Assembly (NCBI RefSeq): GCF_030758755.1
Contig: NZ_CP132387.1
Span: forward strand, 558,001 to 622,000
Length of the DNA: 64,000 bases
From: Bartonella apihabitans
Lineage (GTDB): Bacteria > Pseudomonadota > Alphaproteobacteria > Rhizobiales > Rhizobiaceae
Direction: 5' to 3'
The position numbers were made by a program, and so were the translations under genes. Positions within the stretch are counted from its first letter, which is position 1, and each line of letters starts with the position of its first letter. Below, one piece after another: positions 55,679-64,000 of this stretch. Under the pieces are notes generated by a model that searched no databases, was not told the origin of the DNA, and worked only from the letters and a program-made list of their open reading frames with translations.

Positions 55679-56563
55679 ATGCTCAAGGGAGCACTGACCG
55701 CACTTATTACACCTTTCGACAAAAACGGTAATGTTGCAGAAAAAACACTGTGTGATCTTGTCGAATGGCAGGTCAAACAAGGCATTAACGGTCTTGTCCC
55801 CGTTGGAACGACCGGAGAATCGCCGACACTAAGCTATCAGGAACACAAACGCGTCATCGAATTGTGTGTCCGGCAGGTCGCAAAACGTGTTCCGGTTATT
55901 GCCGGTGCCGGATCAAACAGCACAAAAGAAGCTGTTGAACTTGCAGAATTTGCAGAAAAGGCCGGTGCAGACGCGGTTCTGGTGGTTACTCCTTATTATA
56001 ATAAGCCGAACCAGCGAGGAATGTATCAACACTTCTCGACAGTCGCAAAAGCCATTTCTATTCCGCTTATCATCTATAATATTCCCGGTCGCTCGGTCAT
56101 CGATATGAACGCTGATACAATGGCCAAGCTCCACCATGATTGTAAAAATATTATCGGTGTCAAGGACGCAACGGGCAAGATCGAGCGTGTGAGTGAGCAG
56201 CGCGAAAAATGCGGCAAGGATTTTGTTCAGCTTTCAGGCGACGATAGCACAGCATTGGGATTTAATGCACAGGGCGGTGTTGGCTGTATTTCTGTCACTT
56301 CCAATGTTGCGCCTAAACAATGTGCCGAGCTTTTTCAGGCGTGTCGCGAAAACAATTTCGCCAAAGCACTTGAATTGAACGACCGCTTGATGCCGCTTAA
56401 TCGTGCTCTCTTTTTGGAGCCGAGTCCTTCCGGTGTCAAATATGCTGCTGAAAAACTCGGTATCTGCACAAGTGTTGTGCGTTCGCCAATTGTGCCAATC
56501 GAAGATACGACAAAACGTATTATTGATGCTGCATTGGAACATGCAGGTCTTGTCAACGATTAA
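55679..56563 (+). CDS. dapA: 4-hydroxy-tetrahydrodipicolinate synthase DapA
   Basis: 294 residues. It condenses pyruvate and aspartate semialdehyde in the lysine/diaminopimelate pathway. Motifs: G-T-T-G-E-S-P-T-L (about 43-51), the tyrosine region [16 protein letters not shown] and the Schiff-base lysine in G-V-K-D-A-T-G (Lys161). The ATG follows a good ribosome site (cagGGAGttt). Twenty-one bases separate it from smpB, with which it forms a conserved pair in Rhizobiales, and the transglycosylase gene is divergent upstream. Confidence 0.97.
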   Translation: MLKGALTALITPFDKNGNVAEKTLCDLVEWQVKQGINGLVPVGTTGESPTLSYQEHKRVIELCVRQVAKRVPVIAGAGSNSTKEAVELAEFAEKAGADAVLVVTPYYNKPNQRGMYQHFSTVAKAISIPLIIYNIPGRSVIDMNADTMAKLHHDCKNIIGVKDATGKIERVSEQREKCGKDFVQLSGDDSTALGFNAQGGVGCISVTSNVAPKQCAELFQACRENNFAKALELNDRLMPLNRALFLEPSPSGVKYAAEKLGICTSVVRSPIVPIEDTTKRIIDAALEHAGLVND

Positions 56564-56584
56564 TAGCTGACTATTTGGTAATTC

Positions 56585-57061
56585 ATGAATAAAAAGAACA
56601 CCTCCTCGGCCTATAAGGTTGTCGCTGATAACCGCAAGGCGCGTTTCAATTATGAAATTCTGGACACATTGGAAGCCGGGGTGGTTCTGCAAGGTACAGA
56701 AGTAAAATCTCTACGCTCGCATCACGGAAACATTGCCGAAAGCTATGCAAGCTTTGAAAATGGCGAGTTCTGGTTGATCAATTCCTATATTCCAGAATAC
56801 ACCCAAGGAAACAGATTCAATCACGATCCACGTCGATTGCGAAAACTCCTAGTTTCAAAACATGAAATGTCACGTTGGGCAAATGCCGTAGCACGAGAGG
56901 GAATGACGATTGTTCCTTTGAAACTTTATTTCAATGATCGCGGACGGGTCAAACTGGAGATCGCGTTGGCCAGAGGCAAAAAGATTCACGACAAACGCGA
57001 AACGGAAAAGAAACGCGACTGGAATCGTGAAAAAGCACGCCTTATGCGTGAACGCGGTTAA
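56585..57061 (+). CDS. smpB: SsrA-binding protein SmpB
   Basis: 158 residues. Partner of tmRNA in rescue of stalled ribosomes. Family motifs are complete: [27 protein letters not shown] near residues 32-44, N-x-Y-I-P-E-Y and the C-terminal basic tail [12 protein letters not shown]. It follows dapA closely and is probably cotranscribed. The tmRNA gene itself is not seen nearby. Confidence 0.97.
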   Translation: MNKKNTSSAYKVVADNRKARFNYEILDTLEAGVVLQGTEVKSLRSHHGNIAESYASFENGEFWLINSYIPEYTQGNRFNHDPRRLRKLLVSKHEMSRWANAVAREGMTIVPLKLYFNDRGRVKLEIALARGKKIHDKRETEKKRDWNREKARLMRERG

Positions 57062-57446
57062 CGTTCTCTATAACTCGAAAAATTGTCTGATGCGCTTCTG
57101 TAAAAAGTTTTCATTCGCGGCTTTTCGTTTTTTAGATAGAAATTGATCCTCTTTGAAAGAAGATTAGCCGACAAGAAACGGATGCCGGAAGAAAAACGGC
57201 CATTGGACAGGCAAAAAAACTTTTATGAGCGGGCACAATCGGCATTAGGCAAGGGGACACTTTAGCCTGAAACGGCCAAATGATGTGTAATATTCATATT
57301 CAAAAAGCGATTTTGTCTTATCTAATGATAAGCATTCCCTCAAAAAATTTGCCGTTCTGACGTTCAGAAGCAGGAAGATTGCGAGCCGAAAAACAGCGTT
57401 TCCGATAATAGACAGCAAAACAATTATATTCGATCATTAAATCAGA
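57062..57446. other. Intergenic region after smpB, no gene
   Basis: 385 bases between convergent genes. I found no coding sequence, tmRNA-like structure or clear terminator. Confidence 0.5.
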
Positions 57447-58145
57447 CTAGTTGTGATCAAGATAATCGCGTACCGCCGAAAAAATCTCATGAAACATCAT
57501 CTCGGTCAGTCGGCCGGTGTTGGTGTTATATCTTGAACAATGGTAACTTGGAAAAATGCGCAAGTGCCCGATATCTGTGACCTTGCCGTGTCCAAAGGGG
57601 TGCTGCGCAATTTTTGCACCAAGGGCGCGGACAGTTGATTGATGCGCAATTGATCCCAACGTTACAACGGCCTTTAATCTTGGCAAATTTTCAAGAAGCG
57701 GCGCAAAAAATTGCCGACATTGATTAATTTCTGCTCCTGTCGGCTTGTTTTCCGGTGGAACACACCGCACAGCATTGACAATTGTTGTATCAACGAGCTC
57801 CAGACTATCATCAACTCTTGCTTCAAAAATACCACGGGCAAAGCCATATTTTTTTAACGTCGAATAGAGAAGGTCACCGGCATAGTCGCCCGTGAAAGGT
57901 CTGCCAGTGCGATTCGCACCTCTTAGTCCCGGCGCCAAACCGACTATGAGAAGTCGGGTTGAATCGACACCATCACAAGGCAAGAAGGGCTTAACAGGTC
58001 CGTTATGCCAAAGTGGTTCCTTTTTTCGCCATTCTTCACGAAAATCGTGCAACCTCGGGCATAGGCCACAATTTTGCAGAGGTTCCCGACAAATCCCCGC
58101 TATTTCTTTATTCCCCGCAATTTCTTTAGTCAAAGTTTGAAGCAT
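57447..58145 (-). CDS. Uracil-DNA glycosylase, family 5 (UdgB-like)
   Basis: 232 residues. The glycosylase motif 1 is G-L-A-P-G-L-R-G-A-N-R-T-G-R-P-F-T-G-D-Y-A-G, the form typical of family 5, in which the usual catalytic acid of motif 1 is replaced. Four cysteines in the cluster pattern are present: C-G-L-C near residues 26-29, then one in A-V-R-C-V-P-P-E-N and one in N-Q-C-R-Q-F-F, so a 4Fe-4S cluster is likely. Motif 2 is H-C-S-R-Y-N near the end. Family 5 enzymes remove uracil and deaminated purines. Its start shares one base with the NYN gene's stop. Confidence 0.9.
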   Translation of the reverse strand: MLQTLTKEIAGNKEIAGICREPLQNCGLCPRLHDFREEWRKKEPLWHNGPVKPFLPCDGVDSTRLLIVGLAPGLRGANRTGRPFTGDYAGDLLYSTLKKYGFARGIFEARVDDSLELVDTTIVNAVRCVPPENKPTGAEINQCRQFFAPLLENLPRLKAVVTLGSIAHQSTVRALGAKIAQHPFGHGKVTDIGHLRIFPSYHCSRYNTNTGRLTEMMFHEIFSAVRDYLDHN

Positions 58146-58738
58146 CAGTAGAGTTCATCGTCGTCAGTGTCATCGTCACTGCCAACCGGATATTCTTTTT
58201 GCGGTTTATCTGAAGGAGCACGACCGATTTCAGGTTTCAAGGTTGTAAGATCAATGAAGTGGTCAGCTTGTCTCCTGAGTTCATCTGAAATCATTGCCGG
58301 TTGCGTTGTCAGTGTCGAGACAACGCTTACCTTGCGTCCACGCCGCTGAAGGGCTTCAACAAGAGAACGAAAATCACCATCGCCGGAAAAAATAACGAAA
58401 TGATCGACAGTGTCAGAAAGCTCCATGGCATCAACCGCGAGTTCAATGTCCATATTGCCTTTCACTTTGCGCCGTCCTGCCGGATCGGTAAATTCACGGG
58501 CATTTTTGGTGATAACACGATAGCCGTTATAATCGAGCCAGTCGATCAAGGGACGTATTGACGAATATTCCTGATCTTCGATCAGGGCCGTGTAATAATA
58601 GGCTCTGAGCAAATAGCCGCGTTTCTGGAAAGCTTTCAAAAGTTTCCGATAATCAATATCGAATCCGAGTGTTTTCGAGGTCGCGTAAAGGTTCGCTCCG
58701 TCGATAAAAAGGGCTATTTTTTCTCTTGGGTCAAACAT
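58145..58738 (-). CDS. NYN-domain (LabA/DUF88) predicted ribonuclease
   Basis: 197 residues. The NYN/PIN-like core has conserved acidic residues in A-L-F-I-D-G-A-N-L-Y (Asp13), V-K-G-N-M-D-I-E-L-A-V-D-A-M and V-I-F-S-G-D-G-D-F-R-S-L-V-E, the set that holds metal in these nucleases. The tail is Asp-rich. LabA-like proteins act on RNA in several bacteria, but substrate here is unknown. It directly precedes the family-5 uracil-DNA glycosylase gene with one base shared, and is divergent from rpoZ. Confidence 0.88.
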   Translation of the reverse strand: MFDPREKIALFIDGANLYATSKTLGFDIDYRKLLKAFQKRGYLLRAYYYTALIEDQEYSSIRPLIDWLDYNGYRVITKNAREFTDPAGRRKVKGNMDIELAVDAMELSDTVDHFVIFSGDGDFRSLVEALQRRGRKVSVVSTLTTQPAMISDELRRQADHFIDLTTLKPEIGRAPSDKPQKEYPVGSDDDTDDDELY

Positions 58739-58934
58739 AATTTTATATCCATTTTACCATAAAGGTCTAATTAACAAATTATTACCGCTAGATATGTCAG
58801 CTCTGTGGGCGCTTGCCAAGAGAGGTTTTTGGAAAAAATATCAAGTGAATGCGGTTTTTCTTGTTTTTTGATTTCAAATTGTATATGCCAAAGACAATTC
58901 CATCAATTTGCGAACTCTTAGGAAAGGGGCATCT

Positions 58935-59339
58935 ATGGCCCGCGTTACGGTAGAAGATTGTATTGATAAGGTTGATAACCGCTTTGAACTGGTGCTTTTG
59001 GCAGCCCATCGTGCGCGCCAAATATCGCAAGGCGCACAGATCACTGTAGATCGAGACAATGACAAGAATCCTGTTGTGGCTTTGCGCGAAATTGCTGACG
59101 AGACATTGTCACCGGCAGATCTCAAGGAAGATCTCATCCACTCGTTGCAAAAACATGTCGAAGTGGACGAGCCAGAGCCAGAACCGGCATTGATTGGTCA
59201 TAGCGAAGAAGCCAATGATGTATTCGGTTCGAATGGCGAAAAGTCGGACGACAAGGTTTCATTCGATCATATGTCGGAAGATGAACTTCTTGCCGGTATT
59301 GAAGGTTTGGTCGCTCCGGAAAAAAATGACGATTATTGA
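58935..59339 (+). CDS. rpoZ: RNA polymerase omega subunit RpoZ
   Basis: 134 residues from the ATG at 58935, which follows a strong AGGAAAGGGG ribosome site and begins M-A-R-V-T-V-E-D-C as in the family; an in-frame ATG at 58908 is rejected. Core residues [13 protein letters not shown] and A-L-R-E-I-A are intact. The acidic C-terminal extension (about 80-134) is common in Rhizobiales. It stabilises RNA polymerase and links it to ppGpp, fitting its place ahead of rsh. A terminator follows, so most transcripts end before rsh. Confidence 0.96.
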   Translation: MARVTVEDCIDKVDNRFELVLLAAHRARQISQGAQITVDRDNDKNPVVALREIADETLSPADLKEDLIHSLQKHVEVDEPEPEPALIGHSEEANDVFGSNGEKSDDKVSFDHMSEDELLAGIEGLVAPEKNDDY

Positions 59340-59363
59340 TCATTTTTCCATATTTTAACTGTG

Positions 59364-59397
59364 AATATGCGCTTCCGGTTTGGTAGCGCATATTTTT
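59364..59397 (+). terminator. Rho-independent terminator of rpoZ
   Basis: Ten-base stem aatatgcgct/agcgcatatt with an 11-base loop, then a short T-run. It begins 24 bases after the rpoZ stop. Confidence 0.88.
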
Positions 59398-59472
59398 TGT
59401 GCTTTTTGCTTGTTGTATTATTATTTTTAGTTACATGATATGCATATCGCTTAAGAAGGGGAGTATGCCGGA

Positions 59473-61700
59473 ATGATGCGTCAGTACGAGCTTGTCGAGC
59501 GTGTCCAGCGTTACAAGCCTGACGTCAACGAAGCATTGCTCAATAAAGCCTATGTTTATGCCATGCAGAAGCATGGTTCGCAAAAACGTGCGTCGGGTGA
59601 TCCCTATTTCTCCCATCCATTGGAAGTGGCAGCAATCCTCACAGATATGCATCTTGATGAAGCAACGATAGCAGTGGCGCTGCTCCACGACACTATTGAA
59701 GATACGAGTGCCACACGTGCGGAAATTGACCAACTCTTCGGCCCGAAATCGGCAAATTGGTTGAAGGGCTGACGAAACTTAAAAAACTTGATCTGGTTTC
59801 GAAAAAAGCCATACAGGCGGAAAATTTAAGAAAGCTTCTGATCGCTATTTCGGAAGACGTTCGGGTTCTTCTCGTCAAGCTTGCCGACCGTTTGCACAAT
59901 ATGCGCACTCTTGGCGTGATGCGCGAGGAAAAACGCCGCCGTATTGCAGAAGAAACCATGGATATTTACGCCCCGCTTGCGGGCCGCATGGGTATGCAGG
60001 ATATGCGCGAAGAACTTGAGGATCGCGCTTTTTTTTATCTTAATCCCGAAGCTTATCGCGCAGTTACCGATCGTCTGGCCGATCTTTCGGAGCGTAACCG
60101 TGACCTGTTGTCAACAATTGAAAAAGATTTGACCAAGCTTTTTGCCGAACATGGCATAAAAGCCTATGTCAAAAGCAGGCAGAAAAAGCCTTATTCGGTT
60201 TTTAGAAAAATGGAAACCAAAGCGCTCTCGTTCGAACAATTGTCGGATATTTATGGTTTCCGTGTGATTGTTGACAGTGTTGCCGATTGTTATCGTGCTT
60301 TGGGTGTTATCCATACAACCTGGCCGATGGTTCCGGGCCGATTCAAAGACTATATTTCAATTCCCAAACAGAATGACTATCGTTCGATCCATACCACTAT
60401 TGTCGGGCCATCACGCCAACGCGTTGAATTACAAATCAGAACACGGGAAATGGACGAGATCGCCGAATATGGCGTGGCGGCTCATTCGATTTATAAAGAC
60501 CGCGGTTCCAATAATTCTCCGAGCAAGCTTGAAAACGAAACCAATGCCTATGCATGGTTACGCCAAACAATACAATCACTGTCCGAAGGAGATAATCCTG
60601 AAGAATTCCTCGAGCATACAAAACTGGAATTGTTTCAGGATCAGGTTTTCTGCTTTACACCGAAGGGGCGCCTTATTGCCTTACCTAAAGGGGCAACGCC
60701 CATTGATTTTGCTTATGCTGTTCATACAGATGTCGGCGATTCCTGTGTCGGCGTAAAAATCAACGGACGCATCATGCCGCTTATGACAGCGCTTAGAAAT
60801 GGCGATGAAGTCGAAATTATCCGCTCGAAGGCGCAGGTGCCACCGGCTGCCTGGGAATCACTCGTTGTTACAGGTAAGGCTCGTGCAGCCATCAGACGGG
60901 CAACGCGTGTGGCTGTTCGCAAACAATATTCAGGTTTGGGAACGCGTATATTGGAGCGGACATTCGAACGTGCCGGCAAGCAGTTTTCCAAAGAGGAATT
61001 GAAAAAAGTCTTGCCTCGCTTGGCACGACTGGATGTCGACGATGTTCTTGCGGCTGTTGGACGCGGGGAATTGCCTTCTTCCGATGTTGTCAAGGCGGTC
61101 TACCCCGATTATCAGGACAACCGCGCCCAACAAAAGCCGAACGTCAATCCGCGTGAAGAAGGCTGGTTCAATATCCAGAATGCACAAGGTATGCTGTTTA
61201 AAGTACCCGAAGGCGACAAGAGCAAGCCGGTTGGTCCCTATCAGGAAGACCATGCTTTGCCAATTCGAGGTACACATGGTGATGTTCCGGTGCGTTTTGC
61301 ACCGGAAGGAGCGGTGCCGGGTGACAGAATTGTCGGAATTATGCAACCAGGAGCCGGTATCGTCATTTATCCTATACAGTCACCTGCTTTAAAGGCTTTT
61401 GATGATCAGCCGGAAAGGTGGATTGATGTGCGCTGGGACATTGATGCGGCAATGACAGAACGTTTTCCTGCCCGTATCAGCGTACTGGCAATTAATTCTC
61501 CCGGGTCATTGGCCGAGGTTTCGCAGGCAATAGCGGGCAATGATGCGAATATACAGAATTTGTCAATGGTTCGTACCGCACCGGATTTTACCGAAATGAT
61601 CATCGATCTTGAGGTTTGGGATTTAAAACACTTGAACAGAATTCTTACTCAACTTAAAGAGGCTGCATCGGTAAGTACGGCTGAGCGTGTCAACGGTTGA
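59473..61700 (+). pseudogene. rsh: Bifunctional (p)ppGpp synthetase/hydrolase Rsh (RelA/SpoT), frameshifted
   Basis: Rsh makes and degrades (p)ppGpp in the stringent response. The first frame has the start of the HD hydrolase domain (Y-F-S-H-P-L-E-V-A, L-L-H-D-T-I-E-D-T) and fails after F-G-P, stopping at 59772. The rest of the protein, from V-E-G-L-T-K-L-K-K-L to 61700, is one frame over: remaining HD residues, the synthetase domain (F-K-D-Y-I-S-I-P-K, near residues 290-300), a TGS domain (V-F-C-F-T-P-K-G-R-L) and a C-terminal ACT domain. One base is missing at GGCCC (59740-59744). Restored length is 742 residues, as in Brucella Rsh. Loss of hydrolase alone with synthetase retained would usually be toxic, so an artefact is likely. 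Confidence 0.94.
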
Positions 61701-61771
61701 ATAATCGGGGGTTGAATAATCGGGGGTTGAGTAATCCGGGATTGAGTAATCCGGGGTTGAGTAATCCGGTT
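61697..61771 (+). repeat. 15-bp tandem repeat at the rsh stop codon
   Basis: Five contiguous units: two ttgaataatcggggg and three near-identical ttgagtaatccgg variants. The rsh TGA stop lies inside the first unit. The array ends about 97 bases before pyrE. Confidence 0.92.
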
Positions 61772-61868
61772 CGGAGCGGTTGCTCTTGATAGGTAGAAAA
61801 TTTGTCGGAATTTTATCGACTTGATAATACGAGGCGAACTGTTTCGCCTGAATGACTGAGGTTAATCT

Positions 61869-62447
61869 ATGAATACGCAAGATGTGCTGGATATTTTTAA
61901 AAAAGCGGGTGCAATATTGGAAGGTCATTTCATTTTGACCTCCGGTAGGCATAGCGGAATCTATATGCAGAAGGCAAAAGTCTTTATGCATGCCGATATG
62001 ACCGAAAAATTGTGTCGCGCTCTTGCTGATAAAATACGCGAAAATGTCAAAGGAAAAATAGATTACGTTGTGGGACCGGCCATTGGCGGGCTTATCCCTT
62101 CTTATGAAACATCCCGTCATTTAGGCGTACCGTCTATCTGGGTCGAGCGTGAAAACGGAAAATTCAGACTGCGCAGGTTCGACATTCCAAAAGGTTCGCG
62201 TGTGGTCATTGTCGAAGATATTGTAACAACAGGCCTTTCTATAAGAGAAACTATCGAGGCTATGCGTGAAGCTGGCGCGGAAGTGGTCGCTGCGGCCTGT
62301 ATCGTTGACCGGTCAGCTGGAAAAGTAGACGTAGGTGTACCGCTTATTCCGCTTGCCGAATATGCTGTTCCTTCTTATCCTGCCGATCAAATTCCGGCCG
62401 AGTTGGCTAAAATTCCGGCGATAAAACCCGGTAGCAGAAATATATAA
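61869..62447 (+). CDS. pyrE: Orotate phosphoribosyltransferase PyrE
   Basis: 192 residues. Converts orotate and PRPP to OMP in pyrimidine synthesis. The PRPP-binding motif is [13 protein letters not shown] (about 115-127), and the N-terminal [13 protein letters not shown] substrate loop is present. A GAGG ribosome site precedes the ATG. It follows rsh and the tandem repeat, and precedes fnrN, the order known in Rhizobiales. Length is that of the short bacterial form. Confidence 0.96.
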   Translation: MNTQDVLDIFKKAGAILEGHFILTSGRHSGIYMQKAKVFMHADMTEKLCRALADKIRENVKGKIDYVVGPAIGGLIPSYETSRHLGVPSIWVERENGKFRLRRFDIPKGSRVVIVEDIVTTGLSIRETIEAMREAGAEVVAAACIVDRSAGKVDVGVPLIPLAEYAVPSYPADQIPAELAKIPAIKPGSRNI

Positions 62448-62522
62448 TTGTTTTCTTTAAATTTCGCCTTATCTCATTTATCATAGGTTGAGTAAAAGCG
62501 GGACGGTCAACAATTATCATTG

Positions 62523-63287
62523 ATGGACGAAGATTTGATTTCAAGCACTGACGCACATTGTCCGAATTGTTCGGGCGAAATCAAAAATGAAGAGCGTTGC
62601 CAATTATGTATGGTGCATGATTTGGCAATGTGCGCCCCGTTGCACGACGATGACTTGAACGAACTTGACAGTTTGAAAAATCGGGAAAGCTTTTCGTCCG
62701 GCGCTGTCATTTTTCAGGAAGGGAGTGCACGCGAGAAGATTTACACGATCGTCTCGGGTGCTGTGCGGCTTGTCAAAACATTGAATGATGGTCGTCGCTG
62801 CATTACCGGATTTGCTTTTGCCGGTGACTTTTTGGGCTTTGTCGAAGCAGGGTCACATATTTTAACAGCAGAAGCCATTACGCCGGTTGTTGTTTGTTCT
62901 TTTGATCGAACAATGATTGAAGACTATTTGCGCCAACACTCCGAAGTGCGTGATCGTGTTCTCGATATGGCAAAGAATGCTTTGCAGCGTTCTTACGAAA
63001 ACCAGCTTATTTTGAGCCGTTTGTCACCGGTCGAAAAAGTCGCGCGGTTTCTTTTTGATATGATAAGGCGGATGGAAAACAATCGCTTACGCGCTTCACC
63101 TCTTACTTTATTGATGAATAGAACAGACATTGCCGATCATCTCGGTTTGACAATCGAAACCGTCAGTCGCTGTTTTTCCAAACTTAAAGTGCAAGGGGTA
63201 ATAAAACTCGTCTTGGTCAATCAGGTCGAGATCGTTGACCCGACATTATTGAAGCAGATCGCCGCGATTACCGGCGAGGTTGAATAG
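62523..63287 (+). CDS. fnrN: FNR-type oxygen-sensing transcription regulator FnrN
   Basis: 254 residues from the ATG at 62523. CRP/FNR fold: cyclic-nucleotide-like beta-barrel (about 45-165) and a winged HTH (about 195-250, with R-T-D-I-A-D-H-L-G-L-T-I-E-T-V-S-R recognition helix). Iron-sulfur ligands fit C26-x2-C29-x7-C37 plus Cys125 (V-V-V-C-S-F), so it should sense oxygen through a 4Fe-4S cluster and bind FNR boxes. An additional C-P-N-C pair (Cys13, Cys16) lies further N-terminal. It directly precedes hemN, a classic FNR target. I saw no clear TTGAT-N4-ATCAA site just upstream of either gene. Confidence 0.93.
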   Translation: MDEDLISSTDAHCPNCSGEIKNEERCQLCMVHDLAMCAPLHDDDLNELDSLKNRESFSSGAVIFQEGSAREKIYTIVSGAVRLVKTLNDGRRCITGFAFAGDFLGFVEAGSHILTAEAITPVVVCSFDRTMIEDYLRQHSEVRDRVLDMAKNALQRSYENQLILSRLSPVEKVARFLFDMIRRMENNRLRASPLTLLMNRTDIADHLGLTIETVSRCFSKLKVQGVIKLVLVNQVEIVDPTLLKQIAAITGEVE

Positions 63288-63360
63288 TGTCTGATCTATA
63301 ACTATGTGTTAGAGAATGTAAAACGAAGAAATCTGCAAATCCAACATGGAAGGATAAAAG

Positions 63361-64000
63361 ATGAAAACGGAAACACTGTTGCATTACGCGACATTGGCGG
63401 TCCCCCGTTACACGTCCTATCCTACAGCAGCAGATTTTGTTACTGTTACCGATCAGCAAAGGGCATCCTGGCTTGGCAAGATAAAGGCTGACGAGGCTGT
63501 ATCAATCTATATCCATGTGCCATATTGCAGGCAACTTTGCTACTATTGTGGTTGTCATGCAAAAGCCACGAGGAAAGATGATGCGATCGTCGGCTATGCT
63601 GAAAGTCTCGTGAAAGACATTAAGCTGCAAGCGCAACATTTACATGGCAAACCCCGCATTGTGCATTTGCACTGGGGCGGCGGAACACCGTCCATTCTGC
63701 CACGTCAGTCGTTTCTTGCGATTATGGAAACCTTGCATGAATTCTTCACTTTCGATGAAAAAGCCGAACACGCTATAGAACTTGATCCGCGCACTGTTAC
63801 CCGTGAACTGGTCAAGACGTTACTGGAAATAGGTGTCAATCGTGCGAGCCTTGGTGTTCAGGATGTCAATCCACAAGTGCAAAAAGCAATCGGCCGCATC
63901 CAGCCCGCATCAGTGGTTAAACGTTCGGTCGATAATCTTCGCGAGGCAGGTATCGAGCATATCAATTTTGATTTGATCTATGGGCTTCCACTTCAGACAA
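63361..64000 (+). CDS. hemN: Oxygen-independent coproporphyrinogen III oxidase HemN (3' end outside window)
   Basis: The first 213 residues are visible; the gene runs off the right edge. The ATG follows a GGAAGGA ribosome site. The radical SAM cluster motif is H-V-P-Y-C-R-Q-L-C-Y-Y-C-G-C, preceded by the family's R-Y-T-S-Y-P-T-A and followed by H-L-H-W-G-G-G-T-P, E-L-D-P-R-T and N-R-A-S-L-G-V-Q-D. HemN decarboxylates coproporphyrinogen III to protoporphyrinogen IX under low oxygen. Its place after fnrN suggests oxygen-controlled expression. Confidence 0.96.
   Translation, partial: MKTETLLHYATLAVPRYTSYPTAADFVTVTDQQRASWLGKIKADEAVSIYIHVPYCRQLCYYCGCHAKATRKDDAIVGYAESLVKDIKLQAQHLHGKPRIVHLHWGGGTPSILPRQSFLAIMETLHEFFTFDEKAEHAIELDPRTVTRELVKTLLEIGVNRASLGVQDVNPQVQKAIGRIQPASVVKRSVDNLREAGIEHINFDLIYGLPLQT

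Noticed and set aside
1..64000. CRISPR arrays, insertion sequences, rRNA operons and replication origin
   Set aside because: I looked for regular direct repeats with spacers, transposase motifs with terminal repeats, rRNA and DnaA-box clusters and saw none; the tandem repeats present have no unique spacers.

Overview
The window looks like chromosomal DNA of an alphaproteobacterium of the order Rhizobiales, most likely Bartonellaceae or a close Brucella-group relative. This rests on gene order and protein style: ccmI-ccmE-ccmF-ccmH-degP-feuP-feuQ-glnE, rpoZ-rsh-pyrE-fnrN-hemN, an Omp2b/Omp43-type porin, and a hemS-hutB-hutC-hmuV haem uptake locus. Base composition is moderate to low GC with very AT-rich intergenic stretches. 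The species assignment is inference; no rRNA is present.

Layout. 1-11.8 kb: envelope lipoprotein, cytochrome c maturation genes, the DegP protease, the FeuPQ two-component system and glnE. 11.9-14.1 kb: an AT-rich type II restriction-modification pair of the Eco47II (GGNCC) kind, inserted between glnE and a PAS sensor kinase. 14.4-25.4 kb (mostly minus strand): sensor kinase, pepN, an EamA transporter, a family-4-like uracil-DNA glycosylase, an acyl-CoA dehydrogenase relative, a membrane-anchored EEP-family phosphohydrolase and a macro-domain protein. 25.5-29.1 kb: a TPP-riboswitch-controlled thiO-thiS-thiG-thiE-thiD operon. 29.3-33.0 kb: a DUF423 protein, an aminotransferase annotated hisC, and the porin. 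33.6 kb: tRNA-Ser(GCU). 34.6-39.6 kb: an accessory pair of large, overlapping DUF262 genes, probably a nuclease-based defence module. 40.4-44.9 kb: an MFS exporter and a flavin monooxygenase / CMD / alkylhydroperoxidase cassette. 44.9-51.7 kb: a complete haem uptake locus with two TGA-N9-TCA (RirA-like) operators and a hemP gene of only 56 codons. 52-58.7 kb: a BON-like membrane protein, lytic transglycosylase, dapA, smpB, a family-5 uracil-DNA glycosylase and a NYN-domain protein. 58.9-64 kb: rpoZ, rsh, pyrE, fnrN and the 5' part of hemN.

The most striking pattern cuts across genes. Six conserved genes (ccmF twice, glnE, hisC, the CMD gene, slt, rsh) are broken by one-base indels, and six of the seven indels lie in or within a few bases of a GGNCC sequence, the predicted recognition site of the R-M system in this same window. 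Modification-dependent base-calling errors, or misrepaired self-restriction, would both explain this. In the first case these genes are intact in the cell.

One known-style system (R-M) and one less characterised candidate system (the DUF262 pair) are present. No CRISPR array, rRNA, insertion sequence or prophage gene was recognised.
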